Notes: generated by a model from the sequence alone, not told the origin. Counted from the stretch's first letter, positions 44,550-55,201 are shown. The stretch: 64,000 bases of DNA from Sediminibacterium sp. (GCA_017537025.1 JAFWCB010000004.1:1-64000); one strand, 5' to 3'. Numbers and translations are program-made.

Positions 44550-45599
44550 CTATTTACAATTCGCTATAATCTGTGCGTCAATGGTTTTTTTAATATCCAA
44601 ATACACTTCTCTTTTTTCTTCACCCAATAAACCTTTTGTAAAGAAAATACAAGCATAGTTCCTACATTTATCGATCATTGGCCAAGTTCCAAATAAACCT
44701 GGACTTGCTACTACCGTTGAAACACCTTGTTCATCTGTTTCTAAAATCCATTCTCCAAAACCATAATTATATCCTTGCGCAGCTTTTGGCGCATATTTAA
44801 TCATACTGCTATTGGTTTGCGGGGTTTGCATGAATGAAATGGATTGCTCACTCAATACACGCTTACCTTTAAACATGCCCTTATCAAGTATCATGCTTAA
44901 GAAATTCATATAATCAGCAGCAGTTGATACGGCACCACCCGATGGGTTAACCGCATTCAAACTTGAAAAGCTAGTATTTCGCATTTGTAATGGACGCAAT
45001 ATTTTTTCTTGCATTACTTGCTCAAAACCTTTTCTACTTACTATTTCTACTATTCTTCCCGCAATATTTAGTCCAACATTACTATATCGGAATTCAAGTC
45101 CCGGATTAGCTATAATTTCTTTCTTAGAAGCAAAATAATCTACCTCTTCTTCTAAACTATTAAACTTAGCTCTCTGTAATATTGTACTTAGTTTAATTGG
45201 CTCTGATTCAATACCTGTTAAATGCGCTAAACAGTCTTTTATAGTGATATATCCTTTGCTATATTTTGCAAAAATGGGTAGATATTTACTGACTTTATCG
45301 GTTAGCGATAACTTTCCTTCGTCAACTAAAACCATAACGAGTGCAGCCGTTAACCATTTGCTGCAACTAGCAATAGGAGCTTGCGTTTTAGGGTTGAAAT
45401 CGCCAAGATTTTTTTCATATATAATTTTGCCTTCTCTGTATACTAAAACGGAGATATTTCCATCGAACTGCTTTTTATAACTATCAATCTTAGCATTGGT
45501 TTCTGTAAAATTATATTGCGTAAAACCAGCCTGAAATATTAACAGGCAAATTGTGAATAAGCTGACTTTTGCGCAGGTTGAGATTATATTTCGCGACAT
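44550..45599 (-). CDS. Secreted beta-lactamase-family serine hydrolase
   Basis: A 349-residue class C beta-lactamase/DD-peptidase fold protein with a signal peptide ([20 protein letters not shown], then IFQAGFTQ). The catalytic SxxK is Ser78-Cys-Ser-Lys81 and the YxN motif is Tyr172-Ser-Asn174. The third motif (HxG/KTG-like) may be FFTKG near the C-terminus. The family includes esterases, D-aminopeptidases and penicillin-binding proteins, so it need not confer drug resistance. The gene lies just upstream of queG (11 nt), divergent from clpB. Confidence 0.85.
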   Translation of the reverse strand: MSRNIISTCAKVSLFTICLLIFQAGFTQYNFTETNAKIDSYKKQFDGNISVLVYREGKIIYEKNLGDFNPKTQAPIASCSKWLTAALVMVLVDEGKLSLTDKVSKYLPIFAKYSKGYITIKDCLAHLTGIESEPIKLSTILQRAKFNSLEEEVDYFASKKEIIANPGLEFRYSNVGLNIAGRIVEIVSRKGFEQVMQEKILRPLQMRNTSFSSLNAVNPSGGAVSTAADYMNFLSMILDKGMFKGKRVLSEQSISFMQTPQTNSSMIKYAPKAAQGYNYGFGEWILETDEQGVSTVVASPGLFGTWPMIDKCRNYACIFFTKGLLGEEKREVYLDIKKTIDAQIIANCK

Positions 45600-45631
45600 A
45601 ATTTCCGTTTTAGAGGATTGGAAAACGATTT

Positions 45632-45648
45632 GATGCTAAGATAGCATC
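45632..45648. promoter_or_regulatory. Perfect palindrome in the clpB upstream region
   Basis: GATGCTA (45632-45638) and TAGCATC (45642-45648) pair perfectly around AGA, in the 80-nt gap between the divergent serine hydrolase and clpB. It is not the CIRCE element (TTAGCACTC-N9-GAGTGCTAA). It could be an operator or a 5'-UTR hairpin. Confidence 0.5.
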
Positions 45649-45679
45649 GTAGTTTAATTAATGACTCATTAAATTTAAT

Positions 45680-48274
45680 ATGCAACCCAATAATTATACA
45701 ATAAAAGCGCAAGAAGCTATACAGCAGGCACAACAAATAGCTTTTAATAATGATAATCCCACTATTGAAACCGAACATTTGTTAAAAGCCTTGCTGATAG
45801 AAAAGGAGTCTGCCATTATTTTTTTACTGAAAAAGAATAATGTGAATCCCATTTTTATAGAATCAAAGATCGATGAGCGCCTTCAAAAATTACCCAAGAA
45901 TCAATCGGGAGAGCCTGCCCAGTCGGCAAGCAGAGATTTTAGTAATGTACTGTTAAAAGCGAATGCTGTAAAAAGTATTTTTAAAGACGAGTTTGTTACA
46001 CCTGAGCATTTAGTGATAGCCATTTTACAAGTTAACGATGGCGTAAGTAAAGAATTAAAAGCTGCCGGATTAACTGAAAAAGGGCTGATAGCTTCTATTC
46101 AAGAACTGCGAAAAGGAACATCTATCCATACACAAACTCAGGAAACGCAGTTAAATATGTTACCTAAATATGCCCGTAATCTAAATGAGATGGCGCGAAA
46201 TGGTAAATTGGATCCTGTTATAGGGCGTGATGAGGAGATCAGACGAACACTTCATATTTTATCTCGCAGATCAAAAAATAACCCCATTTTAGTAGGAGAG
46301 CCGGGTGTTGGTAAAACTGCTATTGTAGAAGGATTGGCTATGCGCGTGGTAAATGGGGATGTGCCTGAAAATTTAAAATCAAAAACCATTTATGCACTCG
46401 ATATGGGGCAGCTAGTTGCGGGGGCCAAATATAAGGGCGAATTTGAAGAGCGATTAAAAGGAGTGGTTAAAGAAGTTGCCGAAAGCGATGGAGAAGTGAT
46501 ATTATTTATTGATGAAATTCATACGCTCGTAGGTGCAGGTGGTGGTGAAGGAGCTATGGATGCAGCGAACATACTGAAACCCGCATTGGCAAGGGGAGAA
46601 CTAAGAGCCGTTGGTGCCACTACATTAAACGAGTATCAAAAATATTTTGAAAAAGATAAAGCTTTAGAACGGCGTTTTCAGAAAGTAATGATAGATGAGC
46701 CAACGGTAGAAGATGCAATTTCTATTTTGCGGGGCTTGAAAGATAGGTATGAAACACACCATCATGTTCGCATTAAAGATGAAGCGATTATTGCTGCTGT
46801 AGAATTATCGAATAGGTATATCACAGATCGGTTTTTACCTGATAAAGCCATTGATTTAATTGATGAAAGCGCAGCTAAATTGAGGCTTGAAATGAATTCG
46901 ATGCCAGAGGAGTTGGATAAATTAGAGCGACAAATAAGACAATTAGAAATCGAAAGGGAAGCCATAAAGCGCGAGAATGATGAAGAAAAATTAAAAGAAC
47001 TCGCCATTGAAATCAGCAATCTCGCTGTTGAAAGAGACACGCTGAAAGCGAAATGGAAGCAAGAAAAAGAATTGGTGGAGAAAGTACAAGATGCTAAACA
47101 AAAAATAGAGCAATTAAAGTTAGAAGCCGAGCAGGCGGAAAGAAACGGCGATTATGGTTTAGTAGCTGAAATTAGATATGGTAAGGTAAAAGAACAAGAA
47201 AGAATAATTGATCAATATTCCCTGCAATTAGCTGAAACTACTGAAAAAAGACTGTTGAAAGAAGAAGTAGATGCGGAAGATATTGCTGAAAATATAGCAA
47301 AAGCAACAGGTATTCCGTTGGCAAAAATGTTACAATCAGAGAGAGAAAAATTATTGCATTTAGAAGAAGAATTACATCAAAGGGTAGTGGGGCAGGAGGA
47401 AGCTATTACGGCAGTTGCAGATGCGATTAGACGAAGTAGAGCCGGTTTACAAGATCCTAAAAAACCAATAGGCTCATTTATATTTTTGGGAACAACCGGT
47501 GTAGGTAAAACAGAATTGGCAAAAGCATTAGCCGATTATTTGTTTGATGATGAATCGATGATGACGAGAATCGATATGAGTGAGTACCAAGAAAAACATA
47601 CGGTATCTCGCTTGGTTGGAGCCCCTCCCGGATATGTTGGGTATGATGAAGGCGGACAACTTACCGAAGCCGTTCGAAGAAAACCTTATAGTGTGGTTCT
47701 ATTAGATGAGATAGAAAAAGCGCATCCTGATGTATGGAATGTTTTATTGCAGGTATTGGACGATGGTAGACTAACAGATAATAAAGGTCGTACGGTTAAT
47801 TTTAAGAATACGATAATTATTATGACTAGTAATTTGGGTAGCCATTTAATACAAGATGCCTACGAGCAAGAAAAATCAGATATTGAAAAGGCTACACAAA
47901 AAGCTAAATTAGAAGTACTTGCCCTTTTAAAACAAACAGTACGTCCCGAGTTTTTGAATAGGGTAGATGAGATCATCATGTTTGCGCCACTTACAAGAAC
48001 CAACATAAAAGGTATTGTATGGATTCAATTGCAACAGTTAAAGAAGCAGGTTGCTGAAAATGGGATTACCATTTCTTTTAGCGATTATTTAATTGATTTT
48101 TTAATTGATCAAGGATACGATTCACAATTCGGAGCAAGGCCTTTAAAACGTTTAATACAAAAGCAGATTGTGAATGGGTTGAGTAAGAAAATTTTATCGG
48201 GTGATATCGACCGATCTAAATCTGTACTGATAGATGTATTTGATGGGCTGGTAGTTTTTAGAAATGAAGAGTAG
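45680..48274 (+). CDS. clpB: ATP-dependent chaperone ClpB
   Basis: A hexameric disaggregase that works with DnaK. The 864-residue protein has the Clp_N repeats (1-150), AAA+ domain 1 with Walker [10 protein letters not shown] and Walker [16 protein letters not shown], the ClpB-specific middle coiled coil (about 405-525), AAA+ domain 2 with GTTGVGKTE and [11 protein letters not shown], and the C-terminal ClpB D2-small domain with [10 protein letters not shown]. No ClpP-binding tripeptide (IGF-type loop) is expected or seen. It stands alone on the plus strand. Confidence 0.97.
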   Translation: MQPNNYTIKAQEAIQQAQQIAFNNDNPTIETEHLLKALLIEKESAIIFLLKKNNVNPIFIESKIDERLQKLPKNQSGEPAQSASRDFSNVLLKANAVKSIFKDEFVTPEHLVIAILQVNDGVSKELKAAGLTEKGLIASIQELRKGTSIHTQTQETQLNMLPKYARNLNEMARNGKLDPVIGRDEEIRRTLHILSRRSKNNPILVGEPGVGKTAIVEGLAMRVVNGDVPENLKSKTIYALDMGQLVAGAKYKGEFEERLKGVVKEVAESDGEVILFIDEIHTLVGAGGGEGAMDAANILKPALARGELRAVGATTLNEYQKYFEKDKALERRFQKVMIDEPTVEDAISILRGLKDRYETHHHVRIKDEAIIAAVELSNRYITDRFLPDKAIDLIDESAAKLRLEMNSMPEELDKLERQIRQLEIEREAIKRENDEEKLKELAIEISNLAVERDTLKAKWKQEKELVEKVQDAKQKIEQLKLEAEQAERNGDYGLVAEIRYGKVKEQERIIDQYSLQLAETTEKRLLKEEVDAEDIAENIAKATGIPLAKMLQSEREKLLHLEEELHQRVVGQEEAITAVADAIRRSRAGLQDPKKPIGSFIFLGTTGVGKTELAKALADYLFDDESMMTRIDMSEYQEKHTVSRLVGAPPGYVGYDEGGQLTEAVRRKPYSVVLLDEIEKAHPDVWNVLLQVLDDGRLTDNKGRTVNFKNTIIIMTSNLGSHLIQDAYEQEKSDIEKATQKAKLEVLALLKQTVRPEFLNRVDEIIMFAPLTRTNIKGIVWIQLQQLKKQVAENGITISFSDYLIDFLIDQGYDSQFGARPLKRLIQKQIVNGLSKKILSGDIDRSKSVLIDVFDGLVVFRNEE

Positions 48275-48495
48275 TAATACGCTGCACGGGTTTTTACGAA
48301 TATTTGTTAAAATTTTGTTGTTGAGGCAACGGGATAATTTCTGTTGGTATCTATATGTTTGTTAACACTGTTTGCATTTCGCAATCAGATTCACCAAAAC
48401 TTTAATGCATGAATGACGAGCCCATTGGGCATGTATATTCTTGTATTGAAGAAAAAACAAGTCAGATGAAGCAACGCTACCCAAAAACCTCGAAC

Positions 48496-49368
48496 ATGAA
48501 AAAAACAAACACCTTTTATTTTGTTGCCATATGCTTGGCAATAACTATGTTTATTCTTGCTTCTTGCAGCAAGAATACATCTTTGGAATCTGCTTCCGGA
48601 CAACAAGCTGTATCTCTCTATCTAACAGATGGCCCCGGTTTTTTTGATAAAGTAAATGTAGACATCAGGTCGGTTAAGCTATTGGTTGATACCAGCAAAA
48701 ACACGAGAGATCATGATTCATGTGATTGGGAGCATGTTGGCAGTACTCCCTCACGCAGGGATTCCTCTTTAGTATGGGAGGACCTGAATGTAAAAGCCGG
48801 TATCTATGATATTTTAGCACTACGTAATGGTGTAGATACTTTGCTGGCTTCTAAAACAGTTGTTAAAGGAGCCATTCGATTAATACGTATTGATATAGGT
48901 ACCAATAATAGTTTAGTAAAGGATAGTGTTACATATCCATTAAATTTACCTACTAATTTCCCAGGTTATGTATTGATAAAATTACGTGGCCATGAATTTG
49001 AAGAATTCCTGCCCAATCGTTCCAGATTATGGCTTGATTTCGATATCAGTCGCTCGATTGTACAGGAAAGAAATAATCAGTTTTACTTAAGACCATGGAT
49101 TGCATGCTTTACTGTTATAAATACGGCTAGTATTTCGGGTAAAGTATTGCCCAATGATGCAAAAGCTGTAATAACAGTATTTAATGATAAAGATACCGCG
49201 TATGCCCTACCCAATAAATCAGGTGAGTTTAAATTAAGAGGGTTGAAAGATGGAACTTACTCTGCTTATTTCAATGCATCGAATGGGTACAAAGACACAA
49301 CGATCACAAATATTGTAGTTAGTAAAACAAAAGAAGCGAAGCTTGGAACTATTACGCTCAGAAAATAG
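48496..49368 (+). CDS. DUF4382 lipoprotein
   Basis: From the ATG at 48496 (chosen because the lipoprotein signal KKTNTFYFVAICLAITMFIL then ASC begins there) the product is 290 residues. The DUF4382 hallmark follows: VSLYLTDGPGFFDKVNVDIR, then SVKLLVD and VWEDLNVKAGIYDILALRNG. The C-terminal ~80 residues (ASISGKVLPNDAKAVITVFN, then FKLRGLKDGTYSAYF) form a carboxypeptidase-regulatory-like beta-sandwich. The protein is likely on the outer membrane; ligand unknown. ATGs upstream at 48409 and 48466 are also in frame. A strong terminator follows. Confidence 0.82.
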   Translation: MKKTNTFYFVAICLAITMFILASCSKNTSLESASGQQAVSLYLTDGPGFFDKVNVDIRSVKLLVDTSKNTRDHDSCDWEHVGSTPSRRDSSLVWEDLNVKAGIYDILALRNGVDTLLASKTVVKGAIRLIRIDIGTNNSLVKDSVTYPLNLPTNFPGYVLIKLRGHEFEEFLPNRSRLWLDFDISRSIVQERNNQFYLRPWIACFTVINTASISGKVLPNDAKAVITVFNDKDTAYALPNKSGEFKLRGLKDGTYSAYFNASNGYKDTTITNIVVSKTKEAKLGTITLRK

Positions 49369-49390
49369 GGTCACTTAAATATAATAATCT

Positions 49391-49419
49391 GCCCCTAACA
49401 GAAATGTTAGGGGCTTTTT
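49391..49419 (+). terminator. Intrinsic terminator after the DUF4382 gene
   Basis: GCCCCTAACA (49391-49400) pairs perfectly with TGTTAGGGGC (49405-49414) around a GAAA tetraloop, followed by TTTTT. It lies just upstream of the next gene's start at 49432. Confidence 0.93.
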
Positions 49420-49431
49420 GTATCTTAGAAG

Positions 49432-50490
49432 ATGCAAGATTCTTTTTTACTCTATGGAGCTAATGGATATACCGGAAAGCTTATTATTCAAGCCGCTTTA
49501 GAAAAAGGACTCAAGCCCGTTATTGCCGGCAGAAATGAGGAACAAATTAGTGCACTAGCCATACATTATGACTTGCCATATAAGGTTTTTGATCTGAATA
49601 ATGAACAATTGATTATTGATACTGTAAAAGACTTCCCACTGGTTTTACATGCTGCAGGCCCTTTTAAATTTACCGCTGAACCGATGTTGAATGCCTGTAT
49701 TAAAACCGGAGTTCATTATTTGGATATTACTGGTGAGATCATGGTTTTTGAATATGGTAAACAAATGGATGCAGTGGCAAAGCAAGCCAATATGATGATT
49801 ATGTCGGGTGTTGGTTTTGATGTAGTGCCCACTGATTGTTTGGCTTTATTTTTAGCGAAAAAACTGCCAACTGCAACCCATTTGCAGTTAGCATTTGCAA
49901 CATTAGGTGGCTTTCTATCTCATGGTACTGCGGCTACTATGAATGAAGGGATGGGGGATGGTGGCTTGGTAAGAATAAATGGACATTTGGTTAAGAAACC
50001 TTTAGGACACAAATCGATGCTGGTAGATTTTGGAATAAAAAAAATTTTGGTGATGACTATACCTTGGGGAGATATTTCTACTGCCTATACCACTACCGGC
50101 ATCCCAAACATTGAAACATATACTCGCGCATCTTCAAAAACAGTTGGGTTATTAAAATGGCAATGGCTTTTTAATTGGATATTAAAGTTACCCTTCATAA
50201 GAAAATACCAACTGAGAAAAATAAAATCAAAACCCGAAGGTCCCGATAAGGATACAAGAGAGAAAGCTACAACGCTGGTTTGGGGAAAGGTATGGGATAC
50301 CAAAGGGAATTCATATAGTGCTACTTTATCAGGGCCGGAAGGCTATGCATTAACAGCGATGAGTAGTATTCTAATAGTTGAGAAAGTTTTAAAAGGGAAT
50401 TTTAAAATAGGTTATCAAACTCCCGCAGGATGCTATGGGGAGGATTTGGTTATGGAAATACCGGGTGTAATGCGAAAATTATCAGAATAA
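49432..50490 (+). CDS. Saccharopine dehydrogenase-family oxidoreductase (trans-acting enoyl reductase-like)
   Basis: A 352-residue protein with an N-terminal NAD(P)-binding fold: LLYGANGYTGKLIIQAAL near residues 6-23, LKPVIAGRNEEQISALA and LVLHAAGPFKFTAEPMLNAC. The pattern YGATGYTG..AGR..AAGP is characteristic of the saccharopine dehydrogenase NADP-binding group that includes the mycobacterial trans-acting enoyl reductase. The substrate is not identified. It is followed 33 nt later by the Tet-like exporter gene, so the two may be co-expressed. Confidence 0.82.
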   Translation: MQDSFLLYGANGYTGKLIIQAALEKGLKPVIAGRNEEQISALAIHYDLPYKVFDLNNEQLIIDTVKDFPLVLHAAGPFKFTAEPMLNACIKTGVHYLDITGEIMVFEYGKQMDAVAKQANMMIMSGVGFDVVPTDCLALFLAKKLPTATHLQLAFATLGGFLSHGTAATMNEGMGDGGLVRINGHLVKKPLGHKSMLVDFGIKKILVMTIPWGDISTAYTTTGIPNIETYTRASSKTVGLLKWQWLFNWILKLPFIRKYQLRKIKSKPEGPDKDTREKATTLVWGKVWDTKGNSYSATLSGPEGYALTAMSSILIVEKVLKGNFKIGYQTPAGCYGEDLVMEIPGVMRKLSE

Positions 50491-50523
50491 AAAAGCATCT
50501 TTGTTTACCTTTAATACAACAGT

Positions 50524-51753
50524 ATGGCTTCCTCCAAAAAAGCTGCGATCGGTTTTATTTTTATTACACTACTTATTGATGTAATCGGTTTTGGGCTCAT
50601 AATTCCGGTTGCCCCCAAATTAATTCAAGAATTATTGGGTATCTCGGATGTTTCGGTAGCCTCTCAATATGGAGGTTGGCTCACTTTTGCTTACGCCATT
50701 ATGCAGTTTCTGTGCGCCCCCATTCTTGGTAACCTAAGTGATAAATATGGCAGAAGACCCGTATTACTCTTTTCATTATTTGGTTTTGGTATTGATTACC
50801 TATTTGTATCATTTGCACCAACAATTGGTTGGCTATTTGTGGGAAGAATAATAGCCGGTATAACCGGTGCTAGTTTTACTACGGCCTCAGCTTATATTGC
50901 TGATATAAGTACGGCAGAAAACAGAGCCCAAAATTTTGGAATGATTGGTGCAGCTTTTGGGCTAGGATTCGTGATTGGACCAATGCTTGGCGGCTTTTTG
51001 GGAGAATTAGGAACGCGGGTTCCATTTTTTGTTGCAGCTGGTTTAGCTTTAACTAATTGGTTGTACGGATATTTTATTCTACCTGAATCATTAAGTAAAG
51101 ATCTAAGGCGCCCATTCGATTGGAAACGGGCGAACCCGCTTGGTTCTTTATGGCAACTTCGTAAATATCCTGCTGTATCGGGGCTTGTAGCTTCATTAAT
51201 ACTTGTATACCTCGCCGCACATGCTGTGCAAAGCAATTGGAGCTTCTTTAATATTGAAAAATTCAAATGGACGCCTAAAATGATTGGATTATCATTGGGA
51301 TTGGTTGGTATACTTGTTGGTGCTGTGCAAGGTGGGCTGGTTAGGTTCATAAATCCAAAACTGGGTAATGAAAAAAGCGTGTATCTCGGGTTATCTTTTT
51401 ATGCACTTGGGTTATTTCTTTTCGCCTTTGCATCCCAAAGTTGGATGATGTTTGCTTTTTTAATTCCTTACTGTTTAGGAGGGATTGCAGGGCCTGCATT
51501 GCAATCCATAATCTCAGGAAATGTGCCACCCAATGAACAGGGTGAATTACAAGGTGCATTAACTAGTTTAATGAGTGCTACCTCTATTGTTGGGCCTATC
51601 ATGATGACAAACTTATTTGCATATTTTACGCACAACAGTGCGCCATTTTATTTTCCGGGGGCAGCTTTCTTACTCGGGGCCATCTTCATGATTATCAGTG
51701 CTGGTTGGGCATACTGGGCCCTAAAAAGAAAAGATATCAAAGTGAATGCTTAA
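50524..51753 (+). CDS. Tet-like MFS transporter
   Basis: A 409-residue permease with 12 hydrophobic helices. The MFS signature loop between helices 2 and 3 reads [19 protein letters not shown], and the opening [20 protein letters not shown] is that of the TCR/TetA(class B-like) group. Helix 5 motif C appears as [18 protein letters not shown], a drug/H+ antiporter mark. Bacteroidota carry many such proteins with no tested drug phenotype, so the substrate should be left open. TACCTTTA just upstream may be a promoter. Confidence 0.87.
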   Translation: MASSKKAAIGFIFITLLIDVIGFGLIIPVAPKLIQELLGISDVSVASQYGGWLTFAYAIMQFLCAPILGNLSDKYGRRPVLLFSLFGFGIDYLFVSFAPTIGWLFVGRIIAGITGASFTTASAYIADISTAENRAQNFGMIGAAFGLGFVIGPMLGGFLGELGTRVPFFVAAGLALTNWLYGYFILPESLSKDLRRPFDWKRANPLGSLWQLRKYPAVSGLVASLILVYLAAHAVQSNWSFFNIEKFKWTPKMIGLSLGLVGILVGAVQGGLVRFINPKLGNEKSVYLGLSFYALGLFLFAFASQSWMMFAFLIPYCLGGIAGPALQSIISGNVPPNEQGELQGALTSLMSATSIVGPIMMTNLFAYFTHNSAPFYFPGAAFLLGAIFMIISAGWAYWALKRKDIKVNA

Positions 51754-51764
51754 AAATAAAAAAC

Positions 51765-51802
51765 CCCGCCTCGAATGGCGGGATTTCACATCCCCCGATG
51801 TG
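51765..51802. terminator. Two adjacent terminator hairpins between convergent genes
   Basis: CCCGCC (51765-51770) pairs with GGCGGG (51777-51782); on the minus strand this is followed by a T-rich run ending the lipoprotein gene. CACATC (51787-51792) pairs with GATGTG (51797-51802) around CCCC. Confidence 0.65.
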
Positions 51803-51828
51803 TTACTGTGTATTTCCTGATATTGGTA

Positions 51829-52839
51829 TTATAAGGTATTTAGAAAATCAATTAATTGTTTAGCTGTTTTTTTATCGGGTGTTATCGAAAATGCCGGAGC
51901 TGAAGATGCATCTGTTATGGACCTGCTTCCTAAATAAAAACTAGACCCAATTTTACTGATTGATACAATAGTCATTGCCGTATTAACAGGTACATCTGCA
52001 GAAGCGAAAGTTCTGGATAAAAAATCAGCTTTTAAGACAATTACAGATCTTTTATCTTTCAATACTGCGAAAGCAATAGTATTTTTATTGGTATAGTTTG
52101 GAGGTAATATTACCGATAGCTTAGTTCTTGCAGCACTGCTATCTATGTATCTTCCAATACTAATCCAACGAAAGTTCTTTGCCAAAAATTCGTATCCCTT
52201 ATTGTAGCCTTGCGGACCCGATGAGTTACTCCAGGTTTTTACCGTAGTTGTATCGGGATTTCTATTCCAGGCAAATAAAGAATCTAATCCCCAGGAAGGA
52301 GGTGGGTTACTTTCTATGGCAGTAAAAACACTTAAGTTAGTTTTTAATTCAGCAGTATCTGTAAAACGAATTTTGATAGCGCCATTTTGCTTAATTCGAA
52401 CTTCCTGATTTCCACTCGATGCCCTGATGAAGAACGTTCCGATTAATTCCAAAATTCTTCGGCTATCTGTAGTCGTTGATTGTAAGGATCTCAATAAATC
52501 ACCCTTAGTTTGTAACCTACTTATTTCTATTTTTACTTTATCCGTAACAGGGGAGCCGCTCAAATTCACCACAGTATTAGCCGGTATAGAAATTTCTAAA
52601 CCACTGGCAGATCGTACGGTATCCGAAACGGTAGGATTGAATTCACCTGTTAGTATATCCATTCCTGTTGAATCAGCAATATTATTTACGGAAGCACTAA
52701 GTGGAATCGTGCTTGTCCATACTGTATCATTTACTGAATTACCCGTATATAGTACAAATCCATCCGATGACAAATCTTTTTGGCAGGCACTAAATACTGC
52801 TAGGGAAAATATCATTGAAAGGTGTAAAATTTTTTTCAT
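51829..52839 (-). CDS. Lipoprotein of unknown function, third gene after an ECF sigma factor
   Basis: A 336-residue protein with a lipobox (SLAVFSAC, Cys19) and a beta-rich body. A region with SASGLEISIPANTVVNLSGS, KVKIEISRLQTKGDLLRSLQ and TDSRRILELIGTFFIRASSG resembles the ZU5-like/FIIND-like beta module sometimes found in Bacteroidota lipoproteins. I cannot name it. It is 47 nt downstream of the beta-barrel gene on the same strand, so it may belong to the sigma-factor operon. Terminated by the hairpin at 51765. Confidence 0.6.
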   Translation of the reverse strand: MKKILHLSMIFSLAVFSACQKDLSSDGFVLYTGNSVNDTVWTSTIPLSASVNNIADSTGMDILTGEFNPTVSDTVRSASGLEISIPANTVVNLSGSPVTDKVKIEISRLQTKGDLLRSLQSTTTDSRRILELIGTFFIRASSGNQEVRIKQNGAIKIRFTDTAELKTNLSVFTAIESNPPPSWGLDSLFAWNRNPDTTTVKTWSNSSGPQGYNKGYEFLAKNFRWISIGRYIDSSAARTKLSVILPPNYTNKNTIAFAVLKDKRSVIVLKADFLSRTFASADVPVNTAMTIVSISKIGSSFYLGSRSITDASSAPAFSITPDKKTAKQLIDFLNTL

Positions 52840-52886
52840 GAAGTTGTACTCTGAATAGTAGATACCAATTTGTTTATATTCGTTGC

Positions 52887-54527
52887 CTATCTGCTGTTTA
52901 AATTGAATCGTAAACCTACTGCTAGCCCTCCAATAATAAATCGTTGATTTACAGGTGCGCTATTGGTAGTTGTATTATTAAGGTTGTATCGTACAAAAGG
53001 TTCTGCAAAAATATAACTGTTATAGTTTATTTTTTTTGCAATAGAGATACTTCCGTATAAGCCCAATCCAATATTACTTTTATAGGTATTCGAAATACCG
53101 GTTTTGGTTATAGGAATAGCAGTTAAGGAAGTATCTAGGATAACTCCCTGATACCAAGAGCTGATATTTACAATAACTCCCGCGTTCAGGCCTATACTTA
53201 AATCGTCGTTACCGAAGCGGTATCCCATAATAACAGGAATATCAATGCTACGATACCTATTTTTAACAGTATTGTTTTTAAAACCTACTTGTTGTAAGGT
53301 GCTTGTGTCGCGCACTATAACCGTATCGCCGGGAGCTCTAATAATCGTTCTTACTGATACAACGGTAGTAGTGCGAACTTCATTTTCGGTTCTATAGGTA
53401 AATTTTTCATTGAGTTGTGTATACTGAAGTCCTGTTTTTAACAGTAACCGATCATTCAAAGGCTTAACAATATTAAACCCTGCAGTAATACCGATACCTG
53501 CCTTTTCACTACTATCTTTTTTAGCCAAATACGCCGGAGAAGCTGTATTTGCTGTAACCGATTTCATACCGTAATTAGGACCTGTAAATACTTCTAAATC
53601 CCAATCGGGGTTTATCGATTTTCTATCTGAAGGGCAAATAACTACATTCTTGATACCGCTTGTATGGTTATTATCATTGATCGTTCTTTCTCTAAAAGCA
53701 TTCAGCCCTTTTTTATATTGAAAATAATAAGTGCCTTTCTCCCGATTATTAGCATATCCTTCATCATCGAAAGATGTAGAAGATACACTCGGGTCGTTAC
53801 TTATTATTAACTGCTCTTGTGAATTGTCTAATGCTTTTGACTGGATAGATTGCCTAGTTTCGGGATATTTATTATAGAATGATTTATATAAATCAAGTGA
53901 GTTAATTTGATTTGTATTTGGATCTTTATAATTGGCAACTGTATTTGCAGTAAGGCTTGTGGATTCTTTATTATTCTCTACATCTTGTTGAGTTGCTGAA
54001 CCAGTAGGTTTATTGTTAGTATTTGACGGAGGGGTTATGTTCTCATTATCATTCTTATTACTCTCAAGCTCTTTTTCATGTTGACTTTCAGTGGATACTT
54101 CATTGATACGCTGATAGTATAAATAGGCAGAAACAGTACCCGCTAGTACGAGTAGCAATATAGAAGCAGCTACCATCCAGGCTCGAGGTAATAAAAAGAA
54201 AAACCTTCTTTTATCTTCTTCCTCTTCCGGTTTTACTTTATCCCACATATCTGCAGGAACAGGGGCTATATAATCGGATAATCTTTCTTGAATAAATGAA
54301 TCGAAATGTTTTGTTTCCTCCGGAATGATAGCTGTGCTGATATTATCCCAAAGATGTGATGGGGTAGTAGTACTATAATTAACCAAGCTATGTTTGGTAA
54401 ATCCATCAAAAGCAGCATCCGCCGATGGGTCAATATGGGTTTTAATGTTATCCCATAAACCTTCCGGTACTTTCGCCGAGTGATCAGCTAACTTAGTTTT
54501 AATAATATCGTCGAATTCTTGATCCAT
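52887..54527 (-). CDS. Anti-sigma-like membrane protein fused to a beta-barrel domain
   Basis: A 546-residue protein with an unusual plan. Residues 5-32, 40-67 and 75-98 are three copies of a FDxxxxxxLxxYxxxxPxxLWDxI repeat. A single hydrophobic helix covers about 115-138 (AWMVAASILLLVLAGTVSAY). A long Asn/Ser/Thr-rich linker runs to about 295. The remainder looks like an outer-membrane beta-barrel (VFTGPNYGMKSVTANTASPA; KTGLQYTQLNEKFTYRTENE; final IIGGLAVGLRFNLNSR). The gene is 5 nt after an ECF sigma gene, so the cytosolic repeats may hold that sigma factor. Localisation of the barrel part is uncertain, since an inner-membrane anchor and an outer-membrane barrel in one chain conflict. Confidence 0.75.
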   Translation of the reverse strand: MDQEFDDIIKTKLADHSAKVPEGLWDNIKTHIDPSADAAFDGFTKHSLVNYSTTTPSHLWDNISTAIIPEETKHFDSFIQERLSDYIAPVPADMWDKVKPEEEEDKRRFFFLLPRAWMVAASILLLVLAGTVSAYLYYQRINEVSTESQHEKELESNKNDNENITPPSNTNNKPTGSATQQDVENNKESTSLTANTVANYKDPNTNQINSLDLYKSFYNKYPETRQSIQSKALDNSQEQLIISNDPSVSSTSFDDEGYANNREKGTYYFQYKKGLNAFRERTINDNNHTSGIKNVVICPSDRKSINPDWDLEVFTGPNYGMKSVTANTASPAYLAKKDSSEKAGIGITAGFNIVKPLNDRLLLKTGLQYTQLNEKFTYRTENEVRTTTVVSVRTIIRAPGDTVIVRDTSTLQQVGFKNNTVKNRYRSIDIPVIMGYRFGNDDLSIGLNAGVIVNISSWYQGVILDTSLTAIPITKTGISNTYKSNIGLGLYGSISIAKKINYNSYIFAEPFVRYNLNNTTTNSAPVNQRFIIGGLAVGLRFNLNSR

Positions 54528-54532
54528 CAGTG

Positions 54533-55069
54533 CTATACAGCAACTTTTTGTAATTGAATTATTTGGCTTTGCAATAATTTTCTGGCTTTTACTAGTTGGC
54601 TTCTGGAAGTTCCCGGCTGAATATGGAGCATATCTCCGATTTCTTCATGGCTATAACCCTCTATCACACTTAAGTTAAATACCATTCTATATCCTTCGGG
54701 TAGCTGGCTAATAAGTTTTAATAAGTCTTCTTCCCCAATATGACTGTATGCCACAGCATCTACTTGCGGGTTATTGGCACTATTTTCCTCTATCTCTTTG
54801 AAACTCATTTTCTTTCTTTCTAAATGCCTGATTGCGGTGTTAACCACAATACGACGAATCCATCCTTCAAAAGAACCCTCGAATTTAAACTGACCTATAT
54901 ATTGAAATACTTTGATAAAAGCATCTTGCAACATGTCCTCCGCCTCCATATTATCCTGGGCATAACGCAAACATACCCCCATCATTTTGCCAGCATGCTT
55001 TTCAAAAAGCATTCGTTGGCATTGGGGATCTTGCCGTATACAGCCTTTAATCATTTCGTGCTCGGTCAC
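54533..55069 (-). CDS. ECF-type RNA polymerase sigma factor
   Basis: A 178-residue sigma-70 family protein. Region 2 is NMEAEDMLQDAFIKVFQYIG, then FEGSFEGWIRRIVVNTAIRH, and region 4 is LPEGYRMVFNLSVIEGYSHE, then EIGDMLHIQPGTSRSQLVKA, the -35-binding HTH. There is no region 1.1 or 3, as expected for group 4. It heads a minus-strand operon with the repeat/barrel protein (5-nt gap) and perhaps the lipoprotein. Autoregulation is likely for the class but not shown by the sequence. Confidence 0.94.
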   Translation of the reverse strand: MTEHEMIKGCIRQDPQCQRMLFEKHAGKMMGVCLRYAQDNMEAEDMLQDAFIKVFQYIGQFKFEGSFEGWIRRIVVNTAIRHLERKKMSFKEIEENSANNPQVDAVAYSHIGEEDLLKLISQLPEGYRMVFNLSVIEGYSHEEIGDMLHIQPGTSRSQLVKARKLLQSQIIQLQKVAV

Positions 55070-55201
55070 GAATAAATTGTTTAATGTATGTTAAATAGTA
55101 GATGCTTTATCAGGTAAAATTGCTGCCTAAAGCTTTTATTAAAGATTAAGGTACAAAAAATCCCAGGATTTCTGTTTGTCTTGCCTACGTATAATAAATA
55201 A

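Noticed and set aside
44550-45599. Beta-lactamase antibiotic resistance gene
   Set aside because: SxxK and YxN are shared with esterases and DD-peptidases, and the third motif is atypical, so a resistance call is not supported.
48391-48606. Minus-strand open frame across the DUF4382 gene start
   Set aside because: It is a frame shadow over the lipoprotein signal region with no recognisable domain.
50524-51753. Tetracycline resistance determinant
   Set aside because: The motifs only place it in the Tet-like MFS group; such exporters are common chromosomal genes without a proven drug phenotype.
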